A DNA stretch of 64,000 bases from Vulcanimicrobium sp035943995 (GCA_035943995.1 DASZBS010000095.1:5301-69300), one strand, 5' to 3'; shown: positions 43,427 to 55,337, counted from the first letter of the stretch. Notes: a model not told the origin generated them from the letters alone. Numbers and translations: made by a program.

Positions 43427-43517
43427 CGGGGCTGCTTCGGCCGACGGGTTAGGTTCTCCGCGAGCCGGTGATCGTGGCGCTCGCTCGCGGGAACCGGTAT
43501 ACTACGTGAGCATCATC

Positions 43518-43831
43518 ATGACAAGCCCAGCGTCTCCGGCCCTGGCACGGTGCCTACTCGCGATCCGCGAGCGGGAGAGCTGGCTGCGGTCGTTCGGCGT
43601 CGTCCACGCGGCCGTATTCGGCTCCGTTGCACGGGGCTAAGATCGACCCGATAGCGACGTCGACGTGCTCGTCGAGCTCGTTCCTGGACACAAGGTCGGC
43701 ACGCCGGAGATGCTTCAAATCGAAGGTGCGCTCGTAGCAGCACTCGGACGCCCGGTCGACCTCCATTCCCGGGGGGATTGAAGTCGCCCAGACACGATCG
43801 CATCTTGAGAGAGATGGTCGCGGCGTTCTGA
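43518..43831 (+). pseudogene. Decayed MNT-type nucleotidyltransferase (MntA-like antitoxin)
   Basis: The N-terminal part reads to VFGSVARG and then hits TAA where family members have an acidic codon, before DRPDSDVDVLVEL. The characteristic G-S-x-x-R-G ... D-x-D nucleotidyltransferase motif is thus split by a stop. A second lesion, an extra base in the G-run near 43780, shifts the frame. After it, the family tail DRILREMVAAF-stop is readable. It lies directly upstream of a HEPN-like gene, the normal order of MNT/HEPN modules. Confidence 0.75.
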
Positions 43832-43833
43832 GC

Positions 43834-44109
43834 GTGCCCAAACATAGCCCCAATCAGTCTCTCGCGGATTCGCTGGAGCGGATCGAGCGCGTGGAGTCGA
43901 TCGTCCAACCGTGCGGATTCAATGCGGTTCGTTCTGATTCGACGCTAACCGATGCGCTTCTGCACAATCTCTTGATCGCGTCCGAGGCGATAACGCGACT
44001 AAGAAACGAGTGGCCTGAACGGTACGGGGCGCTGGAAATTGCCTATCCCGATGTAAATTGGCATGCCTTTCGCAGAGCTTGCGTTGTCGCGCATCTTGCA
44101 GCCCCCTGA
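43834..44109 (+). CDS. HEPN-domain protein (HepT-like), probably truncated
   Basis: A 91-residue protein from GTG 43834, two bases after the pseudogene's final stop. Family features: LLIASEAITRLRNEWPERYG, YPDVNWHAFRRACVVAHL. The last retains an R-x5-H spacing like the HEPN RNase motif, but the usual HGY and the C-terminal helix are missing. HepT toxins are RNases silenced by MNT partners. With the partner broken, survival of this gene implies it is inactive or partly neutralised. The C-terminus may itself be frameshifted. Confidence 0.62.
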   Translation: MPKHSPNQSLADSLERIERVESIVQPCGFNAVRSDSTLTDALLHNLLIASEAITRLRNEWPERYGALEIAYPDVNWHAFRRACVVAHLAAP

Positions 44110-44118
44110 CGAGGGCTG

Positions 44119-46827
<2,709 letters not shown>

Positions 46828-46922
46828 CTCCGGTCTGTCGCCGCGCGGGCGAAAGGTTTCCTGTTTGCGGCGTCGCGAAGGGCGCCTCGCGCCGGGCTTC
46901 TCGTGCTTTGTGGAGGTGGGTT

Positions 46923-47855
46923 TTGAGTTATGTCATCATCCCGGGATGCACCGGGCCGAACGGCGAGACGCTCGCGCTCGCGGTGACCGAGGCCGGTGCG
47001 ATCATCGTCGCCGATGCGAGCGAGATCACCGAGAACATGGTCTGGTCGCTGATCTACGACTCGACGAGCGGCGGTTTCGGGATGGTCAATCAGCAGAGCC
47101 TCGAGTTGGGAACGCCGCAAGTCCTCGGCCTCCAATCGGACGGCGGCACCACGACGGCGCTGCTGCTCGCCGACTTCCTGGTCGGCGGACTGCTGCCGGA
47201 CCGGGCCTGGAACGTCGCGGCGGGCGGCAACGCGCTGGCGGTTCGGCCGAATCTCAGCAGCTCGCTGAACTTGAACGTCTCGGGCGCCGGTCCGTACGCG
47301 CCCGGAAACCCGGTGATCGCGTACGACGGATGGGGCGGCGGACAGCCGAACGAGATTTGGACGTTCAAGCAAATCGGCGTCGGCAGCGTCCCGTGGGATT
47401 ACACGTTCGCGCCGGAGTGCGCATCCGCGCTGCTGCTCACCGCGAATCCCGAGGATGCCGGCGGTCAGCTCACGCTCCAGCCGGCGGCCGGTCCGGACTT
47501 CACCGCAAGCGCGGCGCAGCTGTGGAGCGGGGAGTACGTGATCGACGGAACGACGCCGCTCGGGGCCGTCTTCATCAACGAAGAGTTGAGCATGGCACTC
47601 CGCACCACGCCGAACGGTGGTGCGGTGTTCTGCGCGGACCCGTCGGACATGAACGTCTGGTCGGCCTGGCGGATCGGTGGCGCGCCCGACCCCGGCGTGT
47701 GGGCAGTGCATTCGGCCGGCGACGACAACCTGACGCTCAACGCGTCGGGCACCGGCCCGTACGACGCCGGCAATCCGGTCATCACCTACGCGTGGCAAGG
47801 CGGCGCGCAGAACGAGCAATGGTTTGTCACGCCGGTTCCGCACGAAATCACGTGA
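46923..47855 (+). CDS. Ricin-type beta-trefoil-like repeat protein
   Basis: 310 residues with no signal peptide. Two related units are evident: one ending NLNVSGAGPYAPGNPV and NEIWTF, the other TLNASGTGPYDAGNPV and NEQWFV. These recall the Q-x-W repeats of R-type lectins. The TTG at 46923-46925 has GGAGG six bases upstream and begins SYVIIPGC. It lies between two glycan-acting enzymes (GH63-like and amylo-1,6-glucosidase), and carbohydrate binding is a reasonable guess. No exact family recognised. Confidence 0.6.
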   Translation: MSYVIIPGCTGPNGETLALAVTEAGAIIVADASEITENMVWSLIYDSTSGGFGMVNQQSLELGTPQVLGLQSDGGTTTALLLADFLVGGLLPDRAWNVAAGGNALAVRPNLSSSLNLNVSGAGPYAPGNPVIAYDGWGGGQPNEIWTFKQIGVGSVPWDYTFAPECASALLLTANPEDAGGQLTLQPAAGPDFTASAAQLWSGEYVIDGTTPLGAVFINEELSMALRTTPNGGAVFCADPSDMNVWSAWRIGGAPDPGVWAVHSAGDDNLTLNASGTGPYDAGNPVITYAWQGGAQNEQWFVTPVPHEIT

Positions 47856-47879
47856 CCGGAGACGTCTAGCGCAAGCGGG

Positions 47880-49859
47880 GTGCGGTACGGACGGTCCCTG
47901 TGCGGCGACTTCGCCGCGGCCGAAGCGCGTGAGTGGCTGCTCACCAACGGCCGCGGCGGCTACGCCATGGGCACCGTCGCCGGCACGCTGACGCGCGGCT
48001 ATCACGGCCTGTTGATCGCCGCGGTCGATCCGCCGGTAACGCGACGGCTCGTCGTCGCGCGGCTCGACCTCGACGTGGACTACGACGGGCGCACGTACGC
48101 GCTTTCCACCAATTGGTGGCGCTCCGGCGTGCTCGCGCCGGAAGGGTGGCGGCTCGTCGAGGCGTGCGCGCTGGAAGACGGTCTGCCGACGTGGACGTAT
48201 GCGCTCGGCGACGCGCTGTTCGACGTGACGTTCGCCATGCCGCTGGGCGCCGACGCGACGGCGGTGCTGCTGCACGTCGTGCGCGCACGGTCACCGCTCG
48301 CGGTTCGGGGACGTCTCGTGGTCGCCGACCGCGATCACCACGGCGGCGCGCTTCCCGACATCGGATCGTTCGCGACGGCGACCTCCGCGGGCGGCGCGAC
48401 GGTCGCGTTGCCCGCATCGCAGCGAATGCTGCACGTGTTCGCACCGAATACGAGCCTGCAGACCGCGAGCGAACGCTACGACGGCTATGCGTTCCCGCGC
48501 GAGACCGAGCGCGGGCTGCAAGATACCGACGACTACGCGCACGTGCTGACGCTCGGGTGGACGCTAGCGGAGGACGCGGACGACGGCGTCGTCCTGACGC
48601 TGGATCCGTCCGTGCCGCGCGACGCGCGTGCGGTCGTCGAGGCACGGCGCGCCGCAAACCGCGAGTGCGCGAACGCGCAGGCGACGCCGCTGCTCGGGCG
48701 GTTGGCGCTGGCAGCGGACGCATTCGTCGTCGCGCGCGGCGAGCCGTCCCTTCAACCGGCCGACGGCGTGCGCCATGAAGGCGTACCGCAAACCGGCACG
48801 ACGATCATCGCCGGCTACCCGTGGTTCACGGACTGGGGGCGCGACACGATGATCGCGCTCCCGGGCTTGCTGCTGGCGACGGGCCGGGCGCCCGAGGCCG
48901 CCGCGGTTCTGCGCACGTTCGCGGCGCACGAGCAAGACGGGTTGATCCCGAACCGCTTCCCCGACGCCGGCGGCCCCGCGGAGTACAACACGATCGACGC
49001 GTCGCTGTGGTTCGTCGAGGAAGTCCGCGCATATCTCGCCGCCACGGACGACGTCGCGTTTCTGCGCGACGTCTTTCCCGCGGTCCGCGCGGTGATCGAC
49101 GGCTACACGAACGGAACGCGCTACGGTATCGGCGTCGACGGCGACGGGCTCGTGCGCGGCGGCGCCGACGGCGTGCAGCTGACCTGGATGGACGCCAAGG
49201 TCGGCGACCGCGTGATCACGCCGCGCCGCGGCAAGCCCATCGAGGTGAACGCGCTCTGGTACAACGCGCTGCGCGCTTGCGAGTCGTTCGCGCAACGGCT
49301 CGGTACGTCGCCGGACGCATATCGCGCCGCGGCCGACCGGGCCGCTGCGGCGATGGAGCGCTTCTGGAACGCCGAGCGCGGTTGGTGCTACGACGTGCTG
49401 GACGGACCGGACGGCGACGACGCGTCGCTGCGCCCCAACCAGCTGTTCACGGTGTCGCTGTTCGCGAGCGCGTTCGACGAACGTCGTGCGCGGACGATCG
49501 TCGACGTCTGCGCCGCGCGGCTCTGGACGTCGATGGGATTGCGCACGCTGTCGCCGGACGACCCGGCGTACCGCGCGACGTACGACGGGGACCACGTCGC
49601 GCGCGACGGCGCGTACCATCAGGGAACGGTGTGGCCGTGGCTTCTCGGCCCGTTCGTCCGCGCGCACCTGCGCGCATACGGCGACCGCGGGCGAGCGCGC
49701 ACGTTCGTGCAGCCGCTGATCGACGCGCTCGACGCCGACGCGATCGGCACCCTGCCGGAGATCGCCGAACCCGAGCGACCCCACGCGCCGCGCGGTTGCC
49801 CCGCGCAAGCCTGGAGCGTCGGCGAACTCATCGCAGTGCTGAAACTGCTGGAGCATTAG
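47880..49859 (+). CDS. Amylo-alpha-1,6-glucosidase (GDE C-terminal type)
   Basis: A 659-residue cytoplasmic debranching glucosidase. The N-terminal domain has the signature WLLTNGRGGYAMGTVAGTLTRGYHGLL. The (alpha/alpha)6 catalytic domain has YPWFTDWGRDTMIALPGLLL, EYNTIDASLWFVEE, QLTWMDAKVGD and DGAYHQGTVWPWLLGPFV. GTG start at 47880, 24 bases after the lectin-like gene. It provides a second route to remove alpha-1,6 branches besides GlgX. Confidence 0.9.
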   Translation: MRYGRSLCGDFAAAEAREWLLTNGRGGYAMGTVAGTLTRGYHGLLIAAVDPPVTRRLVVARLDLDVDYDGRTYALSTNWWRSGVLAPEGWRLVEACALEDGLPTWTYALGDALFDVTFAMPLGADATAVLLHVVRARSPLAVRGRLVVADRDHHGGALPDIGSFATATSAGGATVALPASQRMLHVFAPNTSLQTASERYDGYAFPRETERGLQDTDDYAHVLTLGWTLAEDADDGVVLTLDPSVPRDARAVVEARRAANRECANAQATPLLGRLALAADAFVVARGEPSLQPADGVRHEGVPQTGTTIIAGYPWFTDWGRDTMIALPGLLLATGRAPEAAAVLRTFAAHEQDGLIPNRFPDAGGPAEYNTIDASLWFVEEVRAYLAATDDVAFLRDVFPAVRAVIDGYTNGTRYGIGVDGDGLVRGGADGVQLTWMDAKVGDRVITPRRGKPIEVNALWYNALRACESFAQRLGTSPDAYRAAADRAAAAMERFWNAERGWCYDVLDGPDGDDASLRPNQLFTVSLFASAFDERRARTIVDVCAARLWTSMGLRTLSPDDPAYRATYDGDHVARDGAYHQGTVWPWLLGPFVRAHLRAYGDRGRARTFVQPLIDALDADAIGTLPEIAEPERPHAPRGCPAQAWSVGELIAVLKLLEH

Positions 49860-49931
49860 CCGCCGGAACCTGAAACCTGCGCGAGCAAGCGCCGTATAGA
49901 GGGCGTGAACCTCGTCAACCGGAGCACTACG

Positions 49932-50033
49932 ATGATCGTCCGATCGTCACTCCGCCGATTCGCGGCCGGCGCCTTCGCCGCCGGTCTGATGCTCGGCGGC
50001 ATCCTCATCGCCCACGCTCATCACCTGACCTAA
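49932..50033 (+). CDS. Small single-span membrane peptide (33 aa)
   Basis: A short frame with GGAG eight bases upstream. It has a basic N-terminus (MIVRSSLRRF), one Ala/Gly/Leu-rich membrane-spanning segment and a His-rich end (AHAHHLT). A comparable short membrane peptide is at 63194-63328. Function unknown. Expression unproven. Confidence 0.45.
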   Translation: MIVRSSLRRFAAGAFAAGLMLGGILIAHAHHLT

Positions 50034-50069
50034 CGCCGCCGCGCACGTTGCGCGTACCGACCGGACGCC

Positions 50070-50810
50070 CTATTCGCCGTATGCTCGCGCGAGCGCTTGT
50101 AGATAGCGTTCGATTTCCGCGAGCTCCAGGCGCTCGATGAATGCGCGAAACAGCTCGACGTCTCCGAGGTGCGCTCGCTCCAATGTTTCGATGTACTCCG
50201 CCTTCTCCGACGGGGTGATCGCGAGCGGCGGATAGCCGTTTTGCAAGAGGTGAAGGTTCATCGCGAGCCGCGCCGTCCGGCCGTTACCGTCCTTGAACGG
50301 ATGGACGTGGACGATGCCGAAATGGAGATCCGCGGCCAAGACGACGGGATGCTCGGAGTCGCGGCGCTCGGCATAGTCGTCGAAGACTTCGTCGAGCATC
50401 TCGCTTGCGCGTCGCGCGCTCGGCGGAACATACATCGAGCCCCTGATGAAGCGCGCATCATCGCGAATCCGGCCGCCCCAGGCGGCTTCGTCGTCCCCAA
50501 CGACGATTTGATGGATGTCGAGGAGGACTCGCGGGGTCAACGCGGTCCGGTCGTCGACGAGACGGTACACGTAGTCGAGGGCCTTTTTCCCGTTGATCGC
50601 ATCGAGGTGATCCCGAAGGGGCTTTCCCCCGATCGTAATCCCTTGCTCCAGCACCACGTACGTCTCGCCGAGCGTGAGCGAGCTCCCCTCGATCGCGTTG
50701 GTGGCATAAACATAACGGACTTCGTCCGCCGCCCACATGGGGCGCAGCAATTCGATCTGCTCCGGCGTCAGTGGCCGAAGTGCCGAGAGCCGCGCCTTCG
50801 CCTCGTCCAT
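50070..50810 (-). CDS. Fic-domain protein (class II, with N-terminal inhibitory motif)
   Basis: A 246-residue protein with the complete Fic active site HPFKDGNGRTAR (catalytic His, metal-binding Asp, Gly-Asn-Gly anion loop). An upstream helix TNAIEGSSL matches the S/T-x-x-x-E-G inhibitory motif that blocks ATP binding in class II Fic enzymes. The family AMPylates target proteins. No antitoxin gene is needed because inhibition is in cis. ATG at 50810. It lies alone between a small membrane peptide and a Uma2-like gene. Confidence 0.88.
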   Translation of the reverse strand: MDEAKARLSALRPLTPEQIELLRPMWAADEVRYVYATNAIEGSSLTLGETYVVLEQGITIGGKPLRDHLDAINGKKALDYVYRLVDDRTALTPRVLLDIHQIVVGDDEAAWGGRIRDDARFIRGSMYVPPSARRASEMLDEVFDDYAERRDSEHPVVLAADLHFGIVHVHPFKDGNGRTARLAMNLHLLQNGYPPLAITPSEKAEYIETLERAHLGDVELFRAFIERLELAEIERYLQALARAYGE

Positions 50811-50896
50811 CCCGGCATTATAGCGGATTCCGAATCGGAGAACCTTCGCAGGGTGTCAACCGGCTGCAACCGATGCGCCGAACCCGACGCGCGCGG

Positions 50897-51499
50897 CTAT
50901 CTTGCGCTGAGAACTCCTGCGACGTCCAACACGAATCCGGGCATCGCCGGCCAACAGTCGAGGTGCCCGATTTGGCCGAGATCCCGCGGCTCTTCATCAC
51001 CCGCGTGTCCTACGTAGACGTGGCGGCGATACGGATCGATCAGCACTACCAAGCCGACGCCGTTACGGAGATAGGCGCGAATCTTTCGCATCGTCGTTCG
51101 CACAACGTTGGATTTCGAGAGCAGTTCGAATACGGCATTCGGGACGATAACTGGGAAGGTTCGCTCGGACTCGGGCGTGATGGCTTGCCCGCGCGCGACG
51201 AACGAGGCGTTGGGGACGAACAGCGATCCGTCGGGGAGGTTGAAGCCGCCGTTCGCGGCGACTATCCCGCGATCGTCGGCCGCCGCCCAGTTGGCGATCG
51301 CCGTCGACAATGTAGCGCTTCGGATCCCGCTTTCAAATCCAGCCAACGGTGTCACGAGCAGCGTCCCGTCCGCGAAGCGCTCGAACAACAACGGCTCGTA
51401 CCGTTCCGCGAGCGCCGATAGCGCATCGTCATCAACCGAATGCGGCGGTACGATCTCCACGGCTTCCACGATGTCGGTCCTGAGCTCCACGAGTTCCAT
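50897..51499 (-). CDS. Uma2-family (DUF820) restriction-endonuclease-like protein, altered active site
   Basis: About 200 residues. The segment GFESGIRSATLSTAIANWA, then GGFNLPDGSLFVPNASFV, VFELLSKSN and GVGLVVLIDPYRRHVYV match the PD-(D/E)xK-type Uma2 fold. In family members the strand after the LPDGS turn normally reads R-x-P-D, where the Asp is catalytic. Here it is P-N, and the later E-x-K is ELLSK. It could be an inactive relative. ATG 51499 (GTG 51502 also possible) follows the EamA stop closely. Confidence 0.7.
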   Translation of the reverse strand: MELVELRTDIVEAVEIVPPHSVDDDALSALAERYEPLLFERFADGTLLVTPLAGFESGIRSATLSTAIANWAAADDRGIVAANGGFNLPDGSLFVPNASFVARGQAITPESERTFPVIVPNAVFELLSKSNVVRTTMRKIRAYLRNGVGLVVLIDPYRRHVYVGHAGDEEPRDLGQIGHLDCWPAMPGFVLDVAGVLSAR

Positions 51500-51502
51500 C
51501 AC

Positions 51503-52390
51503 CTACGGTTCTCGCGCGGTCGTGATGTCGCTGTCAATACTTCGCGATGCGACTGCGATCGCGGCGAGGATCGCCACTGCGCCGACCGCCGTTGCCGGGC
51601 CGAGGCGTTCGGCGAAGAGCCACGCGGCGAGCACCGCGGCGATCACCGGCTCCAGCAGCGTGATCGTCGAGACGAACGTCGCGCTCAGCACGCGCACCGC
51701 CGCGTTGAGCGCGGTATGGCCGAACAGCTGCGACAGCAGCGCCATCGCGACGATGCCGCCCCATGCGCGCACGTCGCCGGCGGGCGGTAGATGATCGTGC
51801 GCGATCACGCTCGCCGCGATCAGTACCACTGCCGCGTACGCGTACGTGCGCGACGTGACCGCAAGCGTGTCGTACCGCGAATCGGTCCCGCGCACGACGA
51901 GCAGATACGCCGCGATCGCCACTGCGCCCGCGAGCGCGAGCGCGATGCCCAGCGGCGTGTTCGCGCGATCGGGTGCGCCGACCACGATCGCGACGCCCGC
52001 CAGCGCCCCGAGCACGCTCGCCGCGGCGTACGGGTCGACGCGCCGCCGCCGCAGCACGGTATACACCTCGGTCCACACCGGCGTCGTGCATACCAGCAGC
52101 GTCGAGATCGCGACCGAGGCGAAATCCAGCGAACCGATCCACGTCGCGAAGTGCAGCGCGAGCAGGACCCCCGCGAGGACGAGACGCCGCTCGGTCGGCA
52201 CGTCGATCGCGCGCAGCCGCCCACGCAGCGCCGCGACGACGAGCAGCGGGACCGCGGCGAGCGTCAGCCGTGCCGCGCTGACGGCGAGCGGTCCCGACGA
52301 GACCAGCGCGAAGCGCGCGAAGACCGCCGCGGCACCGATCGCGAGCTGGGCCAGCGCGACCAGCAGCAGCGCGCGGTTCGTCCTTGACAC
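51503..52390 (-). CDS. EamA/DMT-family transporter
   Basis: 295 residues with ten hydrophobic segments and the internal EamA duplication. The first half holds LTLAAVPLLVVAAL, WIGSLDFASVAISTLLVCTTPVWTEVY. The second ends LLEPVIAAVLAAWLFAERLGPATAVGAVAILAAI, the typical L-E-P ... E region of DMT exporters. GTG start at 52390. It is divergent from the TPP riboswitch/thiC unit, so a thiamine-related substrate is possible but unsupported. Confidence 0.84.
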   Translation of the reverse strand: MSRTNRALLLVALAQLAIGAAAVFARFALVSSGPLAVSAARLTLAAVPLLVVAALRGRLRAIDVPTERRLVLAGVLLALHFATWIGSLDFASVAISTLLVCTTPVWTEVYTVLRRRRVDPYAAASVLGALAGVAIVVGAPDRANTPLGIALALAGAVAIAAYLLVVRGTDSRYDTLAVTSRTYAYAAVVLIAASVIAHDHLPPAGDVRAWGGIVAMALLSQLFGHTALNAAVRVLSATFVSTITLLEPVIAAVLAAWLFAERLGPATAVGAVAILAAIAVASRSIDSDITTAREP

Positions 52391-52421
52391 CAGGGCCTCT
52401 TCGGCATACCGTCGTCAGTAC

Positions 52422-52510
52422 GCTACGGGAGCCCGAAAGAGCCGGGCTGAGAGGACGTGCGGCAGGCCGTCGACCGTTACCACCTGATCCGGGTCATACC
52501 GGCGAAGAGG
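52422..52510 (+). ncRNA. TPP riboswitch (THI element)
   Basis: Contains the conserved aptamer pieces in order: GGGAGCCC with a GGGCT partner, CTGAGAGG, ACCGTTACCACCTGATCCGGGTC and ATACCGGCGAAG. The 3' end runs into the thiC Shine-Dalgarno (AGGAG, about 52508-52512), suggesting translational control by thiamine diphosphate. Confidence 0.93.
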
Positions 52511-52519
52511 AGTGCACGT

Positions 52520-54259
52520 ATGGCGACCATGCTACCGCCGTCCAACGACGTTCTGTCACGCGACCCGTTTCCGAGCTCGGCCAAAGTCTATGCGGTCGGC
52601 AGCGATCCCACGATCCGCGTCCCGTTCCGCGCGATCGCGCTCAGCGACGGCACCGCCCACACGGTCACCGACACGTCGGGCCCGTTCACCGATCCCGACG
52701 TCGGCATCGACGTGCGCGGCGGCATCGCGCCGATCCGCGAGCCGTGGATCGCGCGCCGCAACGATACCGAGACGCTCGCGAAGGCTTCGTCGGTGTACCG
52801 GCTCGGCCGCGAAGCGATGCGCGAGCTCGACGCCATCCGCTTCCCGTCGCCGCGCGCGATCCGGCGCGCCAAGCCGGGCGCCAACGTGTCGCAGATGCAC
52901 TACGCGCGGCGCGGCGAGATCACGCCGGAGATGGAGTTCATCGCGATCCGCGAGGGCGTCGAGCCGGAGTTCGTGCGCAGCGAGGTCGCGCGCGGGCGTG
53001 CGGTGATCCCCGCGAACGTGAACCACCTCGAGCTGGAGCCGACGATCATCGGCCGCAACTTCTTGGTGAAGATCAACGCGAACATCGGCAACTCCGCCAT
53101 CGGCTCGTCGATCGAGGAAGAGGTCGAGAAGATGGTGTGGGCCGCGCGCTGGGGCGCCGACACCGTGATGGACCTGTCGACGGGCAAGAACATCCACGAG
53201 ACGCGCGAGTGGATCGTGCGCAACGCGCCCGTCCCGATCGGCACCGTGCCGATCTACCAGGCGCTCGAGAAAGTCAACGGTAAAGCAGAAGACCTCACCT
53301 GGGAGATCTACCGCGACACGCTCATCGAGCAGGCGGAACAAGGCGTCGACTACTTCACCGTGCACGCGGGCGTGCTGCTGCGCTACGTGCCGCTGACCGC
53401 GGACCGCATCACGGGCATCGTGTCGCGCGGCGGCTCGATCCTCGCGAAGTGGTGCCTCGCGCACCACCAGGAGAACTTCCTCTACACGCACTTCGACGAG
53501 ATCTGCGAGATCATGAAGGCGTACGACGTCACGTTCTCGCTGGGCGACGGGCTGCGCCCGGGCTGCACCGCCGACGCGAACGACGCCGCGCAGTTCGCGG
53601 AGCTCGACACGCTGGGCGAGCTGACGCAGATCGCGTGGAAGCACGACGTGCAGGTGATGGTCGAAGGCCCCGGCCACGTGCCGATGCACCTGATCAAAGA
53701 GAACATGGACCGCCAGCTCGCGGTGTGCCACGAAGCGCCGTTCTACACGCTGGGCCCGCTGGTCACCGACATCGCGCCCGGCTACGACCACATCACGAGC
53801 GGTATCGGCGCGGCCATGATCGGCTGGATGGGCACCGCGATGCTGTGCTACGTCACGCCGAAAGAACACTTGGGCCTGCCCGACAAGGACGATGTTAAAG
53901 TCGGTGTGATCACGTACAAGCTCGCCGCGCACGCGGCCGATCTCGCGAAAGGCCATGCGGGTGCGCGCCATCGCGACGACGTGTTGTCGAAAGCGCGCTT
54001 CGAGTTTCGCTGGAAGGACCAGTTCAACCTGAGCCTGGATCCCGACACCGCGCAGCAGTTCCACGATGAAACGCTGCCCGCGGACGGCGCAAAGGTCGCG
54101 CACTTCTGCTCGATGTGCGGTCCTCATTTCTGCTCGATGAAGATCACGCAGGACGTGCGCGACTACGCGGAGCGCGAGCGCGGCATGGCCCAGAAGTCTG
54201 CGGAGTTCCTGGCAAAAGGCGCGGAAGTGTACGTGGGCACGGCGGACTCATCGGCATAG
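52520..54259 (+). CDS. thiC: Phosphomethylpyrimidine synthase ThiC
   Basis: A 579-residue radical-SAM enzyme that converts aminoimidazole ribotide to HMP phosphate in thiamine synthesis. It has FPSPRAIRRAKPG and MHYARRGEITPEMEFIA near the middle of the N-terminal half, HHQENFLYTHFDEIC, EGPGHVPMHL, and the unusual C-terminal C-S-M-C-G-P-x-F-C cluster ligand motif. ATG 52520 lies eight bases after AGGAG, just downstream of a TPP riboswitch. No other thi gene is adjacent. Confidence 0.97.
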   Translation: MATMLPPSNDVLSRDPFPSSAKVYAVGSDPTIRVPFRAIALSDGTAHTVTDTSGPFTDPDVGIDVRGGIAPIREPWIARRNDTETLAKASSVYRLGREAMRELDAIRFPSPRAIRRAKPGANVSQMHYARRGEITPEMEFIAIREGVEPEFVRSEVARGRAVIPANVNHLELEPTIIGRNFLVKINANIGNSAIGSSIEEEVEKMVWAARWGADTVMDLSTGKNIHETREWIVRNAPVPIGTVPIYQALEKVNGKAEDLTWEIYRDTLIEQAEQGVDYFTVHAGVLLRYVPLTADRITGIVSRGGSILAKWCLAHHQENFLYTHFDEICEIMKAYDVTFSLGDGLRPGCTADANDAAQFAELDTLGELTQIAWKHDVQVMVEGPGHVPMHLIKENMDRQLAVCHEAPFYTLGPLVTDIAPGYDHITSGIGAAMIGWMGTAMLCYVTPKEHLGLPDKDDVKVGVITYKLAAHAADLAKGHAGARHRDDVLSKARFEFRWKDQFNLSLDPDTAQQFHDETLPADGAKVAHFCSMCGPHFCSMKITQDVRDYAERERGMAQKSAEFLAKGAEVYVGTADSSA

Positions 54260-54278
54260 GACGCGAACCTCGCACGCG

Positions 54279-55328
54279 ATGAGTCTCGCGCGCGTTTCAA
54301 CCGCGGTAGCTGCTTGCGTCGTTCTCGGCGCAGCGGTTGCCGCATGCTCAGGCTCGTTCGGTTCGGGGACCGGGCTGCCGAACACGCCGGCGTCGCCGAG
54401 CTTCGGCGGCAACGCGTCGCCGACGCCGCCCGCCACTTCGTCGAGCGTGATTCTCACCTACGGCGAGTCGACGGCCTTTCAACCGCTCCCCGAGGTCGGC
54501 GGCTACGGCGGCTCGATCGCGTTCCCGAAGGCACCGGAGCCCACGGCCGCGCCCGCGCCCAAGAGCAAAGCCAAGAACGCGACGCCCGAGCCGGCCCCGA
54601 CGCCCGTCGCGGTGTCGATCGGCGCGACGCTTTCGATCGTGAAGCCCCAGGACGGACCCGACTTGAACTTCGTGAGCGGCAAGGGCAAGAAAAAGCGGAC
54701 GCGCGAGCTGCCCGCCCGTGCCTTCGCGTACATCACGCTGCTCCCCACGCACGACGCGACCCTCGAGAGCTTCCCGCGCGTCCAGCTCGACGTCCCGCGC
54801 GAGGTCGCGTCGCAGTACCGCGACGGCGAGTTCGGGCTCGCGCTGTGGAACTCGGGCGAAAAAGATTCGAAATACCGGCTCGCCGTCGCCGAGCTCGATA
54901 CGGCATCGACCCCGCCGCCGGTCCGGGTGCGGGAACCCGCCGCGCTCCCGAGCGGCAGCCCGGGAGCGACCGCAAAGCCCGGCGCGGCGACGTCCGCACC
55001 GACGGCGACCCCGACCAGCGCGACCCGCACCAGCGGATCGCCCGCGCCGGGCACCTCCGCGATCCCAGGACTTGGCACCGCGGCACCGACCGCAGCGCCC
55101 ACGCTGCCGCCGGCGCGGCTGCTGTTCGCGGGCACGGCAGTGCCGCTCAAGCTGGTTGCGAACCGCCCGGCCGTCTTCGCGCTCTACGCGCTGCCGCATC
55201 CGGCGACGCCCGCCCCCAAAGCCTCGGGCTCGCCCGCCGCATCGGGCTCGGCTGCGCCGCACGCGGCGGGGTCGAGCGCCCCGAGTGCCGCACCGTCCGC
55301 TTCGCCCGCCGCCAACAAAACGCCGTAG
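54279..55328 (+). CDS. Pro/Ala/Ser-rich lipoprotein of unknown function
   Basis: A 349-residue lipoprotein (lipobox AAVAAC, followed by a Ser/Gly/Pro-rich linker). A compact central domain (ALPARAFAYITLLPTHD, VQLDVPREVASQYRDGEFGLALW, SKYRLAVAELD) is embedded between long low-complexity Ala/Pro/Ser/Thr tracts. The last hundred residues are almost entirely low complexity. Envelope location expected. No family recognised. Convergent with the MDR gene at 55338. Confidence 0.62.
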   Translation: MSLARVSTAVAACVVLGAAVAACSGSFGSGTGLPNTPASPSFGGNASPTPPATSSSVILTYGESTAFQPLPEVGGYGGSIAFPKAPEPTAAPAPKSKAKNATPEPAPTPVAVSIGATLSIVKPQDGPDLNFVSGKGKKKRTRELPARAFAYITLLPTHDATLESFPRVQLDVPREVASQYRDGEFGLALWNSGEKDSKYRLAVAELDTASTPPPVRVREPAALPSGSPGATAKPGAATSAPTATPTSATRTSGSPAPGTSAIPGLGTAAPTAAPTLPPARLLFAGTAVPLKLVANRPAVFALYALPHPATPAPKASGSPAASGSAAPHAAGSSAPSAAPSASPAANKTP

Positions 55329-55337
55329 CGCGATCGG

